From an uncultured Ruminococcus sp. (lineage in GTDB: Bacteria; Bacillota; Clostridia; Oscillospirales; Ruminococcaceae), in contig CAJTLC010000001.1 of the NCBI GenBank assembly GCA_910576995.1, positions 63,221-127,220 on the forward strand: a stretch of 64,000 nucleotides of DNA, given 5' to 3'. Shown in pieces: positions 54,048 through 63,146 of this stretch (positions are counted from its first letter, which is position 1; every line of letters begins with the position of its first letter). The notes under the pieces are model-generated. The model was not told where the DNA came from. It made no database searches and was given only the letters and a program-made list of their open reading frames with translations. A program made the position numbers and the translations under genes.

Positions 54048-54076
54048 TTGACATATAAATCTTTTTGATGTATAAT
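54048..54076 (+). promoter_or_regulatory. Consensus promoter, direct repeat copy 2
   Basis: Perfect TTGACA (54048-54053), 17-bp spacer and TATAAT (54071-54076). The repeat body is identical to copy 1 over 41 bp. The palindrome TTTATACAAATAAA (54012-54025) precedes it. Confidence 0.85.
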
Positions 54077-54124
54077 TTTAGTAAGATACATATAAACGAT
54101 CAAGTTTAGCAGGAGGATATTAAA

Positions 54125-54589
54125 ATGGTGCATCTGGTGTATTGCGATAACGCAGGTAAGAAAGGCGAAAAGGTATTAGATAAAATTTTAGCAGGATCAA
54201 AGACAATGATCGTGCGAGGAGCGGCAGGCAGAAAAATTCCTCATAGCAGAGTTTTTGAGGGAGAACGTCTTTATTTCATGGAAAAAGGAAGCGCTAAAAT
54301 AACTGTTACAGCTATTGTAAAAGCAGTTCAAAATTATGTGAAATTATCTGATGAAGAAATTACAAAAACTCTCTCAGAGAATCAGGTCAAGCTAAATTTG
54401 TCTGATAAGCAAAAGGTGCGGTGGCATAAGAAATGTTTATGTTTAGTGGAATTTGAAAATGTTGAAGAAATAGCGCCGCTTGATTTTGAACATCAAGGAA
54501 ATATGGACGATTGGCTGATAATAGAAAAAATTGAAGATGTTGTTAGGGGTACAAGTATACCCTATGATTACGAAAAATCAAAGTTTTAG
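54125..54589 (+). CDS. ASCH/PUA-like domain protein (cassette 3)
   Basis: A 154-residue protein with KILAGSKTMIVRGAAGRKIP and GERLYFMEKGSAKI, stretches I associate with ASCH-like, PUA-fold RNA-binding proteins common in Clostridia and Bacilli. Function unknown. AGGAGG lies nine bases before ATG 54125. It is followed by a third copy of the short palindrome and a strong terminator. Confidence 0.7.
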   Translation: MVHLVYCDNAGKKGEKVLDKILAGSKTMIVRGAAGRKIPHSRVFEGERLYFMEKGSAKITVTAIVKAVQNYVKLSDEEITKTLSENQVKLNLSDKQKVRWHKKCLCLVEFENVEEIAPLDFEHQGNMDDWLIIEKIEDVVRGTSIPYDYEKSKF

Positions 54590-54631
54590 TACGATAAATT
54601 TTGATTTATAAAAATAAACAAGCCCTAATAA

Positions 54632-54677
54632 TAAAAAATCCCGAAAGCAGCTGTGAAAATTGATTTCGGGATTTTTT
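54632..54677. terminator. Bidirectional terminator closing the cassette region and recQ
   Basis: ATCCCGAAA (54638-54646) pairs with TTTCGGGAT (54664-54672), flanked by A and T runs on both sides, so it can stop both the plus-strand cassettes and minus-strand recQ. Confidence 0.85.
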
Positions 54678-54745
54678 AGAGCGTGGTCACATAAAATAAA
54701 TTTGCCGAAAAGACGTGCATTTTATTTTTATGCGACCACGCTCTA
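54677..54745 (+). repeat. Palindromic repeat-family copy C (short)
   Basis: A 69-bp element with ends TAGAGCGTGGTCACAT and ATGCGACCACGCTCTA. It has only a short centre but keeps TTTGCCGAAAAGACGTGC, so this motif alone survives in the minimal form. Confidence 0.75.
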
Positions 54746-54757
54746 ATATGTGTATAT

Positions 54758-56695
54758 TTAACGTTTGCTGCCTATCGCATTTTCACGATAGCTTTCGAGC
54801 TGTCTTTCAAGGTATGAAACTTCGCCCTGCGGAGCTTTTTCCTCATCGGGATTTTCCTTAACGTAATCCGCTATCAGCGAGCAGAAACGCTTTCCGTATT
54901 TTTCGGCTTTACGCGTTCCAACGCCCGAAACCTCGTAAAATCCGTTAATATCAACGGGCAGCTTCCTGCACATATCCCTGAGCGCGGCGTCTGAAAATAC
55001 GATGTACGCAGGAACGCTCTCTTCTGCGGCAATATCCGAACGGAGTTCGCGGAGTTTCTGAAAAAGTCCGCTTTCCGCATAATATTGATTTTCTGCTTCT
55101 TTTTGGGAATTCTTCTCTTTTTTGGGCAGCGTTTTGGGAATTTTCATCTCAAGCTTGGTTTTACCTTTCAGAACATCCGCAGACTTCGCTGAAAGACGTA
55201 ATACCGGGTATTCGCTGTCTGTAAGCAGCAAATATTCATTTTGAATCAGCCAATCTATCTCGGAACGAATGACGCGGATAAGCGTATCAGACATTATCCC
55301 ATAAGTTGAAAGCGTATCGAGACCGAGACTGAGAAGCTTTTCATTTTTGCTGCCTTTTAAAATATCGGCGATCATGGATTTGCCGTAATCTCTGCCTTTT
55401 TGATGAACGCGGTAAACGCAGGAGATTATTTTTTGCGCGTCAATAGTGATGTCAGTCAGTTCGAATTCGCCCGTGCAGCATGAGCAGTTTCCGCATTGAC
55501 CGTAGGAATTTTCGCCGAAATATCGGAGCATGAAGCTTCTTAGGCAATCGGAAGTCGTGCAGTAATATGTCATAAATTTGAGCCGCTCCATATCTTTAAG
55601 GCGGATTTCTTCAAGCTGTTCTGCGGAAAGTTCTGTATTAAGATCACGGTTATTGTCGATGAGAAATTGATTTGTGCGCACATCCTGACCGTTGTAAAGC
55701 AGGATACAGTCGGCAGGTTCGCCGTCTCTTCCTGCGCGGCCTGCTTCCTGATAGTAGCTTTCGATATTTTTTGGCATATTATAATGTATAACAAAACCTA
55801 CATTTGATTTATCTATTCCCATTCCAAATGCGTTTGTCGCAACCATTATCTGCTTGCGGTCATATATGAAATCCTCCTGATTTTTATTGCGTTCTTCCTG
55901 TGAAAGCCCTGCATGATAACGCGTAGCCGAAAATCCATCTTCATTAAGTTTTTCGCAGACTTCCTCAACGCCTTTTCGCGAAAGGCAATAGACAATTCCG
56001 GATTTATCGCCGTATTTTTTCAAAAGTTCAGTCAGCTTTATGTACTTGTTATTGGGCTTTATTACGCCGAAATAAAGATTTTTTCTGTCAAATCCGGTTG
56101 TAAGAGTGAACGGGTCTGAAAGTTTCAGAATTTTTGCAATATCATTTTTGACCGATTTTGTAGCTGTAGCGGTAAATGCGCTGATTATCGGGCGATACGA
56201 GAGTTTTTCAATAAATTCGACGATGCGCAGATAGCTTGGACGAAAATCCTGTCCCCATTGTGAAACGCAATGAGCTTCATCGACGGTTATCATGGAGATT
56301 TTTACATTTTCGGCAAAATTAAGGAATTCTTCTGTATCAAGTCTTTCGGGAGCAGCATATATTATTTTGTATTCATTATTATTTGCGCGGCGGAAAAATT
56401 CATGGTATTCCTGAATTCCGAGTGAACTGTTTATACAGGCAGCGTTTATTCCCGATTCCGTAAGCGAACTTACCTGATCTTTCATGAGTGAGATAAGGGG
56501 AGAAATTACGATAGTCATACCATCCAGAAGCATGGCAGGGATCTGATAGCAGAGAGATTTTCCTGCGCCTGTAGGCATAATTCCCAGTGCGTCTCTGCCG
56601 TTGAGGATGCTGTCAATAATTTCTTCCTGTCCGTTTCTGAATTTTTCATGACCGAAAAATTCTCTTAATATGTCATATTTATTCAAAAAGATCAT
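54758..56695 (-). CDS. recQ: ATP-dependent DNA helicase RecQ
   Basis: A 645-residue helicase for recombination and fork repair. Walker A is MPTGAGKSLCYQ; DEAH, TATAT and the C-terminal zinc cluster (CGNCSCC) are present. The C-terminal HRDC domain contains VSGVGTRKAEKYG. I chose the ATG at 56695, where the conserved helicase N-terminus begins; the open frame to 56908 crosses the promoter. Confidence 0.95.
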   Translation of the reverse strand: MIFLNKYDILREFFGHEKFRNGQEEIIDSILNGRDALGIMPTGAGKSLCYQIPAMLLDGMTIVISPLISLMKDQVSSLTESGINAACINSSLGIQEYHEFFRRANNNEYKIIYAAPERLDTEEFLNFAENVKISMITVDEAHCVSQWGQDFRPSYLRIVEFIEKLSYRPIISAFTATATKSVKNDIAKILKLSDPFTLTTGFDRKNLYFGVIKPNNKYIKLTELLKKYGDKSGIVYCLSRKGVEEVCEKLNEDGFSATRYHAGLSQEERNKNQEDFIYDRKQIMVATNAFGMGIDKSNVGFVIHYNMPKNIESYYQEAGRAGRDGEPADCILLYNGQDVRTNQFLIDNNRDLNTELSAEQLEEIRLKDMERLKFMTYYCTTSDCLRSFMLRYFGENSYGQCGNCSCCTGEFELTDITIDAQKIISCVYRVHQKGRDYGKSMIADILKGSKNEKLLSLGLDTLSTYGIMSDTLIRVIRSEIDWLIQNEYLLLTDSEYPVLRLSAKSADVLKGKTKLEMKIPKTLPKKEKNSQKEAENQYYAESGLFQKLRELRSDIAAEESVPAYIVFSDAALRDMCRKLPVDINGFYEVSGVGTRKAEKYGKRFCSLIADYVKENPDEEKAPQGEVSYLERQLESYRENAIGSKR

Positions 56696-56714
56696 CTCGC
56701 TTTCCGATATTTTT

Positions 56715-56743
56715 ATTTTACCATATTTAAATAAACTTTGCAA
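56715..56743 (-). promoter_or_regulatory. recQ promoter
   Basis: On the minus strand TTGCAA (56743-56738), 17 bp, TAAAAT (56720-56715), 20 bp before the recQ start codon. Confidence 0.65.
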
Positions 56744-56779
56744 GTGAAATTTTGGAGTATTTCCAAGAAAGGCGATAAA

Positions 56780-57412
56780 ATGAAACGACATTATAAGCGC
56801 AAAAGAAAAAATTATATAAAACCGCTGATAATTACCGTTGCAGTAATGGTTATGGCAGCTTTTCTGATTCGTCTGGAATTTTCCGTACGGAAATCGGCTG
56901 AAATACAAGCAGAAAATGCTGCGAGACTGGCAGCGGATCGGATAATTGCCGAATCTATTTCGGATATTATCGAAAAGAACGAATATACATACAGCGATTT
57001 TGCAGCGGTTTTATATGATGAAAACGGCAGAGCGTCTTCGGTTGAAGCGCTGACGGTGAATATCAATCGTGTGCAGGCGGAACTTTCGGAAGAAATAAAC
57101 AGGCGTTTTGCTGAAAATTCAAATGCCGACGCAAAGATTGCCATGGGTTCGCTCAGCGGTTCTTATATTCTCGCGGGGCGAGGACCGAAGATCAGCATTC
57201 GAGTGTGTCCTATTGGAAAAGCAAGCGTTTCGCTGAAAAGTACTTTCGATTCAGCAGGCATAAATCAGACGCGCCATAGGATATATGCCGAAGTTTCTAT
57301 GGAACTGATCTCTTCGATCCCGATCTACAGCTTTGAAACGACGGAAAATTTTGAACTTCTGATAGCCGAAACAATCATTGTGGGCGATGTTCCCGATTTT
57401 TCACATTTATAG
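56780..57412 (+). CDS. yunB: Sporulation protein YunB
   Basis: A 210-residue protein with a basic N-terminus and one membrane helix (about 12-28). The domain with NINRVQAELSEEINRRF and RHRIYAEVSMELISSIP matches the YunB family. In Bacillus YunB is a sigma-E-controlled factor needed for normal sporulation. It lies divergent to recQ. Together with spoIIIA it suggests an endospore former. Confidence 0.88.
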   Translation: MKRHYKRKRKNYIKPLIITVAVMVMAAFLIRLEFSVRKSAEIQAENAARLAADRIIAESISDIIEKNEYTYSDFAAVLYDENGRASSVEALTVNINRVQAELSEEINRRFAENSNADAKIAMGSLSGSYILAGRGPKISIRVCPIGKASVSLKSTFDSAGINQTRHRIYAEVSMELISSIPIYSFETTENFELLIAETIIVGDVPDFSHL

Positions 57413-57414
57413 AG

Positions 57415-57443
57415 TAGACAATGTTAAATAAGTATGGTATAAT
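57415..57443 (+). promoter_or_regulatory. Promoter of the GTPase-NYN fusion gene
   Basis: TAGACA (57415-57420), 17 bp, TATAAT (57438-57443). The predicted start lies at the left edge of a repeat element, which would therefore be transcribed as a long leader. Confidence 0.5.
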
Positions 57444-57452
57444 AGATGTAAG

Positions 57453-57611
57453 AACCTGTCTTCACAAGATCAGTGTGCGGATTTTCCAGCATAATTTTGT
57501 TGAGTGCAAGGCGAAAGACCGCGGGAATACTGACGTATTTCAAGGTCTTTCAACGCGGCAATCGGCAAAATTTGCCGAAAAGACGTGCGCTGCATCTTAT
57601 GAAGACAGGTT
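57453..57611 (+). repeat. Palindromic repeat-family copy D in a 5' leader
   Basis: Ends AACCTGTCTTCACAAGAT and ATCTTATGAAGACAGGTT. Carries GTGCGGATTTTCCAGCA and TTTGCCGAAAAGACGTGC. It ends 30 bp before the GTPase-NYN start, so its transcript could fold over the leader. Confidence 0.75.
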
Positions 57612-57641
57612 ATAGGAATTATATCGAAAAGGACTTGAATC

Positions 57642-60194
57642 ATGAAAAATATAACGATCGGAATAACCGCTCACGTCGATTCGGGAAAGACTACTCTTGC
57701 GGAGGCAATGCTTTATACTTCAGGTCAAATTCGTAAACTCGGCAGAGTTGACAATGGAAATTCATTTCTTGATACAAATAATATCGAGCGCGACAGGGGA
57801 ATAACTATTTTCGCACATCAGGCAGAACTGAAATACAATGATAAAAATTTTACGCTTCTTGATACGCCGGGTCATGTGGATTTTTCAGCGGAAACCGAGC
57901 GCACCATGCAGGTTCTTGATTACGCGATACTTGTTGTAAGCGGAACGGACGGGGTTCAAAGCCATACTTCGACTCTCTGGAAATTGCTTCGTAAATATGA
58001 GATCCCCGTGTTCATTTTTATTAATAAAATGGATTTGACTTTTGCTGACAGATCTTCGATACTTGAAAAAATATCGACCAAACTTTCAGTTAGATGTACA
58101 GATTTTTCCGTAGATGAGGATATTTTTGAAAATGCCGCCGCCTGTGATGAGGAATTGATGGAAATATACTTTGAAAATGGCGAAATTACTGAAGATGAAA
58201 TGAAAAAAGCTATTTCGCAGCGCAGAATATTTCCATGTTATTTTGGTTCGGCTCTTAAACTTGACAGCGTTGAGTATTTTATGAAAGATCTTGGAAAATA
58301 CACGGATGAATCGCAATACAGCGAGGAATTCGGGGCTAAGGTCTATAAGATTTCTTATGACGGCAAGGGGACTCGTTTGACTCATCTGAAAGTGCTTGGC
58401 GGCAGGTTGAATATGCGCAGCGAGCTTTCATATGTGGATTCCAATGGAGATGATAGAACTTGCAAGGTAAGTTCCGTGAGATTTTATTCAGGTGAAAAAT
58501 TCCGTACTTCCGAATGTGCGGAATCTGGGATGATATGCGCGGTAACAGGTCTTGACGGGACATACGCAGGGCAGGGGATAGGTTTTGTGAGAAATTCCGA
58601 CAGAGCCGTTCTTGAGCCGGTTATGACGTATCGCGTGCTGATACCGAAAGAGAAAAATATTTTTGACGCGCTTAAAGAATTGCGGAGGCTTGAAGATGAA
58701 GATCCGCAGCTTCATATTGTATGGAATGAGCAGCTTCGCGATATTCATATTCAGCTTATGGGAGCAGTTCAGCTTGAAGTTCTAACGCGGATAATTGAGG
58801 AGAAGTACGGTTATAGCGTCGGATTCGACAGTGGTGCGGTTGCGTATAAAGAGACGATAGCGGCGATCTCCGAGGGAGTCGGGCATTACGAGCCGCTGCG
58901 TCATTATGCTGAAGTGCATCTTTTGCTTGAACCGCTTCCGCAGGGGAGCGGTCTGAAATTTGATTCTGTATGCCGCGAGGACGATCTGGACAGGAACTGG
59001 CAGCGGCTTATACTTACTCATCTGGAGGAAAAAACGCATCTTGGAACGCTGACGGGTTCGCCGATAACTGATATGAAAATCACACTGGCTGCGGGAAAAG
59101 CTCATCTGAAGCATACCGAGGGCGGAGATTTTCGTCAGGCTACATATCGCGCGGTTCGGCATGGTCTGCGATGCGCAGAATCAATATTGCTTGAACCGTA
59201 CTATGATTATGAATTGGAAATTCCTACTGAATACGTCGGAAAAGCTATATCTGATCTTCAGTATATGTCGGCGGAATTCGAATCTCCTGAAACGTTTGGC
59301 GAAATGTCTGTGATAAGGGGAAGCGCGCCTGTTTCGGAACTTTGCGAATATCAGGCTGAAATTATAGGCTACACAAGGGGAAAAGGTCGTATCTCCTGTG
59401 TGAACGGCGGATATCGTCCTTGTCATAATTCTGAGGAAGTTATTGCGGAGATCGGGTATGACTGCGACGGAGATACTGAAAACAGCGCGGATTCTATATT
59501 TTGCAGCCATGGTGCGGGAATTAATATCAAGTGGTATGAAGTTTGCACGCATATGCATCTGCCAAGTTGTTTGACGGAAGAAAGGGAGGAAACGGCTGAA
59601 TCGGGGATAAGGCTTCCGAAATCCCGCGGAAACGAGGTTTCGGAGGAGGAATTAATGGAGATTTTCGAGCGTACTTACGGCAAGATAGATCGTCAGCCGC
59701 GCAAGGCGTTCAAATCTGCAAAAGTAAAGAGCGACTATAGTAAACCCGTGAAGCTGCCTGAATATGAAGGACCTGATTATTTGCTCGTTGACGGTTATAA
59801 CATAATTTTTGCGTGGGACAATTTGAAAAAGACGGCGGCTGAAAATCTTGACGCGGCGCGTGGTGAACTTATCAGGATAATGTGCAATTATCAGGGCTGT
59901 ACTGGGTATGAGATTATAATTGTGTTTGACGCATATAAGGTTAAGGGGAAATTTCGCGATATTGAGAAATATTTAAATATAAATATTGTTTATACAAAGG
60001 AGTCGGAGACAGCCGACAGCTATATTGAGAGGGTAACGCACGAGTTGTCAAAGAAACATCGTGTTAGGGTAGCGACGTCAGACGGACCTGAGCAGCTTAT
60101 AATTTTTGGAAGTGGTGCGATGAGAATTTCTGCAAGTGAACTGCAAAGGCAAGTTAAAGAAGCTGAAAAAAAGATAGGCGAATATATGAATTAA
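57642..60194 (+). CDS. TetM/EF-G-like ribosomal GTPase fused to a NYN ribonuclease domain
   Basis: An 850-residue fusion. Residues 1 to about 650 match a TetM/TetP-type ribosomal-protection GTPase: AHVDSGKTT (10-18), RDRGITIF, DTPGHVDF and NKMD, then EF-G-like domains. Residues 707-850 are a YacP/NYN-type domain with VDGYN (D717), FDAYK (D763), TADSY (D792) and TSDG (D814), the acidic set expected in an active RNase. The ribosome-binding part would place the NYN domain at the ribosome. A linker of about 50 residues is Lys-rich. Tetracycline resistance is possible but not shown; the fusion suggests mRNA or tRNA cleavage on stalled ribosomes. Confidence 0.9.
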   Translation: MKNITIGITAHVDSGKTTLAEAMLYTSGQIRKLGRVDNGNSFLDTNNIERDRGITIFAHQAELKYNDKNFTLLDTPGHVDFSAETERTMQVLDYAILVVSGTDGVQSHTSTLWKLLRKYEIPVFIFINKMDLTFADRSSILEKISTKLSVRCTDFSVDEDIFENAAACDEELMEIYFENGEITEDEMKKAISQRRIFPCYFGSALKLDSVEYFMKDLGKYTDESQYSEEFGAKVYKISYDGKGTRLTHLKVLGGRLNMRSELSYVDSNGDDRTCKVSSVRFYSGEKFRTSECAESGMICAVTGLDGTYAGQGIGFVRNSDRAVLEPVMTYRVLIPKEKNIFDALKELRRLEDEDPQLHIVWNEQLRDIHIQLMGAVQLEVLTRIIEEKYGYSVGFDSGAVAYKETIAAISEGVGHYEPLRHYAEVHLLLEPLPQGSGLKFDSVCREDDLDRNWQRLILTHLEEKTHLGTLTGSPITDMKITLAAGKAHLKHTEGGDFRQATYRAVRHGLRCAESILLEPYYDYELEIPTEYVGKAISDLQYMSAEFESPETFGEMSVIRGSAPVSELCEYQAEIIGYTRGKGRISCVNGGYRPCHNSEEVIAEIGYDCDGDTENSADSIFCSHGAGINIKWYEVCTHMHLPSCLTEEREETAESGIRLPKSRGNEVSEEELMEIFERTYGKIDRQPRKAFKSAKVKSDYSKPVKLPEYEGPDYLLVDGYNIIFAWDNLKKTAAENLDAARGELIRIMCNYQGCTGYEIIIVFDAYKVKGKFRDIEKYLNINIVYTKESETADSYIERVTHELSKKHRVRVATSDGPEQLIIFGSGAMRISASELQRQVKEAEKKIGEYMN

Positions 60195-60199
60195 ACGAA

Positions 60200-60225
60200 A
60201 AAAAGGAGCTTTGAAGCTCCTTTTT
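60200..60225. terminator. Bidirectional terminator between the fusion gene and the dockerin operon
   Basis: AAAAAGGAGCTT and AAGCTCCTTTTT form a 12-bp stem with a two-base loop, with A/T runs that work in both directions. Confidence 0.85.
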
Positions 60226-60229
60226 GCTA

Positions 60230-61195
60230 TTAAACTTCTCCTTTTTCAGCCAGCATCTGCTGTATAACCAAAGCGTCGGAAGCCGTAATGCCGTCTTTGT
60301 CAAGATCAGCGTTGTATGCGCCCTGCTCGGTCAGATCGTATTCGTCCTTGTTTGTGAGAGACTGCAAAATTAACGTTGCATCAGCCATGCCCAGCTCACC
60401 GTCAGTGTTGGAGTCACCGTCTATTTTGCAGAGGTTGAGGGGTTCGGTGTAAGATGCAGAAAGGTCATAAAGGACTTCTGGTTTTAATTCAAGGTCATAA
60501 TAAATGTCCGTGTAAAGCTTTGAAATCTCTTGTGAAGTCATTTCACGAATAGGGTTAAGAATGCACATCTGAGAGTTGTCTGACCAGCCAGATTGAATTT
60601 CAATGTTAACGTCAAGTCCTTTCTCGTTAATATATTCTTGCAAAATAGCCGAAACATCCTGTGCATCTCCTAAGCTAAGATTGTATCTGTATCCCAATAT
60701 AGAGCCAAATGTTGGAGAAATATGGTCTCCGTAAAATTCGCAGGAGGTTATCTCGCCAAGCTTAGAAATTGCATTGAAGAGTTCTTCTGCATCTTCAATA
60801 GTATCCATTCTTCTATCGAGTGGAAGAGCGTTATAGTCGAAAATCTCAATAACGCCTCTACTGGTTGATTTAACACTGAAAGTTGGATAGTATGAGTGAA
60901 CGATCTCCTCTATTTCTTCAATTGAAATTTTAGTACTGATTCTGAGTTGTCGAGGGTTGACAGTAAGCTTGCTTATTCTGGAGGTATTGGAAAAAAATCC
61001 AATTGAATTATTGTCCCAAACCAGAAGATTCGCTGTATCTGCAACATCATAACCTCTTTCAGCCAACATTTGAACTGATGTTTCATCATTTTTCCAACCC
61101 AAAGTAGCAACGGCGTTTACTGATAATGCTGTTAAGTTGGAAAGGCAAAGAAGAGATGATGTAGTAATTATGAAGATTTTGTTGAATTTTTTCAT
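60230..61195 (-). CDS. Secreted dockerin protein of unknown function (paralogue 2)
   Basis: A 321-residue exported protein. The signal peptide covers about residues 1-28. The middle (about 30-240) is related to that of the upstream paralogue (VESCEFYG/TSCEFYGDH, SLPFDGRLD/ALPLDRRMD) but has no recognised family. The last 65 residues are a type I dockerin (DGDSNTDGELGMADATL and DLDKDGITASDAL), nearly identical to the neighbour. ATG 61195 has GGAGGT upstream. It is the last gene of the minus-strand operon. Confidence 0.82.
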   Translation of the reverse strand: MKKFNKIFIITTSSLLCLSNLTALSVNAVATLGWKNDETSVQMLAERGYDVADTANLLVWDNNSIGFFSNTSRISKLTVNPRQLRISTKISIEEIEEIVHSYYPTFSVKSTSRGVIEIFDYNALPLDRRMDTIEDAEELFNAISKLGEITSCEFYGDHISPTFGSILGYRYNLSLGDAQDVSAILQEYINEKGLDVNIEIQSGWSDNSQMCILNPIREMTSQEISKLYTDIYYDLELKPEVLYDLSASYTEPLNLCKIDGDSNTDGELGMADATLILQSLTNKDEYDLTEQGAYNADLDKDGITASDALVIQQMLAEKGEV

Positions 61196-61220
61196 CGTGA
61201 TTACCTCCATTTAATAATTA

Positions 61221-62249
61221 TTAAACTTCTCCTTTTTCAGCCAGCATCTGCTGTATAACCAAAGCGTCGGAAGCCGTAATGCCGTCTTTGTCGAGATCAG
61301 CGTTGTATGCGCCCTGCTCGGTCAGGTCGTATTCGTCCTTGTTTGTGAGATACTGCAAAATTAACGTTGCATCAGCCATACCCAGCTCGCCGTCAGTATT
61401 GGAGTCACCGTCTATCTTGCAGAGGTTGAGGGGAGCTGAAGATGCCATCGAATCTTGATACCAAGCTTCCGGTTTTAAACCGAGATCATTGTAAATATCG
61501 TTGTAAAGCTTTACAGCCTCTTCTAAAGTCAAGTTGTCAGTTATAAGAGCGCAAGGGTAAGGGTCGTTGTTATAAGGATTATCCGTATTTAATTCAACGT
61601 CTAATCCCTTTTCGTCGATATAACTTTTCAGAGTATTGATAGTATCTGTTGAATAGTAGTTGTACTGCGAAATATATTTTTCGTTATCTGTACACATATA
61701 TCCACCGATACTGCCACACTGAGGGATGACATAACCGCCGTAAAACTCACATGATTCAACAGGGAGATTATTTGCAATAAAGTCATAAACTTCTTCAGCG
61801 TTGTTGGCATTGTCCAGTCTTCCGTCGAATGGGAGTGAATCGTGGTCATAAATAGCGAAAGAAGATGTACCGGTTATTTTGACCTCAAAATAAACATCAG
61901 GATAGAGTTTATTCAAGAAAGAAGTAATTGAGTTTGTGTCCTGTTCAGTAATGGTGGCATCAGGGCTTAAAGTAACTACCATCGTTTGCGGATAAGTTTC
62001 AATCATACACATTCCGCGATTTTCTGTGAAATATACGACTCTATCATCATTCGAGAACATACCTGTTGTATCAGGTATAAAGTTTTCCACGTTACCGTAG
62101 AAGAGGCGGTCTTTTATCATTTCAAGCGCTTGCTCTTCGTTGTTGGAGATTCCTGTCCAAAACAATGCGTTTCCAGACAGAGCGGTTAAAGAGGAGAGGC
62201 ATAAGAGCGAAGCTGTGGCTGCTGCGAAAATCTTATTCGTTTTTTTCAT
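61221..62249 (-). CDS. Secreted dockerin protein of unknown function (paralogue 1)
   Basis: A 342-residue exported protein with a signal peptide (about 1-27). The unknown middle domain shares blocks with paralogue 2. The C-terminal dockerin is almost identical to that of paralogue 2 at DNA level (60230-60440 versus 61221-61430), much closer than the middles. GGAGGT precedes ATG 62249. It follows the protease gene by 15 bp. Confidence 0.82.
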   Translation of the reverse strand: MKKTNKIFAAATASLLCLSSLTALSGNALFWTGISNNEEQALEMIKDRLFYGNVENFIPDTTGMFSNDDRVVYFTENRGMCMIETYPQTMVVTLSPDATITEQDTNSITSFLNKLYPDVYFEVKITGTSSFAIYDHDSLPFDGRLDNANNAEEVYDFIANNLPVESCEFYGGYVIPQCGSIGGYMCTDNEKYISQYNYYSTDTINTLKSYIDEKGLDVELNTDNPYNNDPYPCALITDNLTLEEAVKLYNDIYNDLGLKPEAWYQDSMASSAPLNLCKIDGDSNTDGELGMADATLILQYLTNKDEYDLTEQGAYNADLDKDGITASDALVIQQMLAEKGEV

Positions 62250-62264
62250 AATAATACCTCCAAA

Positions 62265-63146
62265 TTAGTAATTTTTGTTTGTGTTGCCTTTTAAGAATTT
62301 TAATAAATGTGGTGACATTGCATCTGCCATACCATGATAATCGCTGGTGTTAACTTGAATTCCTACAACAGTATGATACAATTTATCGCCTACTCCTTCT
62401 GTAACATATATAGGACCCCCACTGTCTCCAGGTGTCATATCAGCAGTAAAATAAATGTATTCAATATTACCACTATTTCCTTTATTGAAAGAATTAACGT
62501 TTCCTGTGCCCTTATACAGTGCATGTGTAGTATAATCATTAACTACATTGCCTCTTACTATACCGGGAAATCCAGCAGAATAAACAACATTTGTTTCTGA
62601 ATCTGCATATGATTCAATCATCATTCCAAAATTGAAACATTCATAGTCTTCTAATGACTGTTTAACAGTTATTAGTGCATAATCATATAAATGTCGTTCT
62701 GCAGGATTTTCTGCATATTTACATGGAAAATGATATTCAACAGGATTAGTTATTGTCATATTATTATTTCCGTTTTTATCGAATAAGAGAATAGATGTAA
62801 TGGCTTGATTATAAACGCAATGTGCTGCCGTTGCAATTGTATGCTCATCTACTACGAATCCAGAACACAAGCCATAATTAGTGATAATCTTAACAACACC
62901 ATTTTTCGAATAGTCAACTTCTCTATCGTCACCATTAACAATAGCTCTTGAATTATTTCCTTCGACGGTTAAGCTGTATGTTCGAAGATAAGCACCGGTG
63001 CGAGCATCATGAGCATTGTATCTTAATGTGAAATCACCAGCTTCTACTTTTTGTGAAGAAGAAAGCGAAAAAACGGCAACGAGTAAAATCACCATAGATA
63101 CAAGGATTGCCGAAAGCCTGGTGCTAAATTTTTTAGTGTTCAACAT
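62265..63146 (-). CDS. Secreted trypsin-like (S1/V8) serine protease
   Basis: A 293-residue protease with an N-terminal signal anchor (about 10-34). The triad is His in TAAHC, Asp in DYALITV and Ser in GDSGGP. No dockerin is attached. The start ATG lies inside the end of the upstream dockerin gene (14-base overlap), so it is translationally coupled to it. Composition is A/T-richer than the neighbouring genes. Confidence 0.9.
   Translation of the reverse strand: MLNTKKFSTRLSAILVSMVILLVAVFSLSSSQKVEAGDFTLRYNAHDARTGAYLRTYSLTVEGNNSRAIVNGDDREVDYSKNGVVKIITNYGLCSGFVVDEHTIATAAHCVYNQAITSILLFDKNGNNNMTITNPVEYHFPCKYAENPAERHLYDYALITVKQSLEDYECFNFGMMIESYADSETNVVYSAGFPGIVRGNVVNDYTTHALYKGTGNVNSFNKGNSGNIEYIYFTADMTPGDSGGPIYVTEGVGDKLYHTVVGIQVNTSDYHGMADAMSPHLLKFLKGNTNKNY

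Noticed and set aside
52895..54640. Classical class-type integron
   Set aside because: No intI gene and no attC sites of the usual length and form; the short palindromes and promoter repeats differ from attC.
57642..60194. Acquired tetracycline-resistance gene tet(M)/tet(W)
   Set aside because: Codon use is like the neighbours, the protein is only TetM-like and has a NYN extension; no mobile-element genes surround it. Resistance cannot be claimed.
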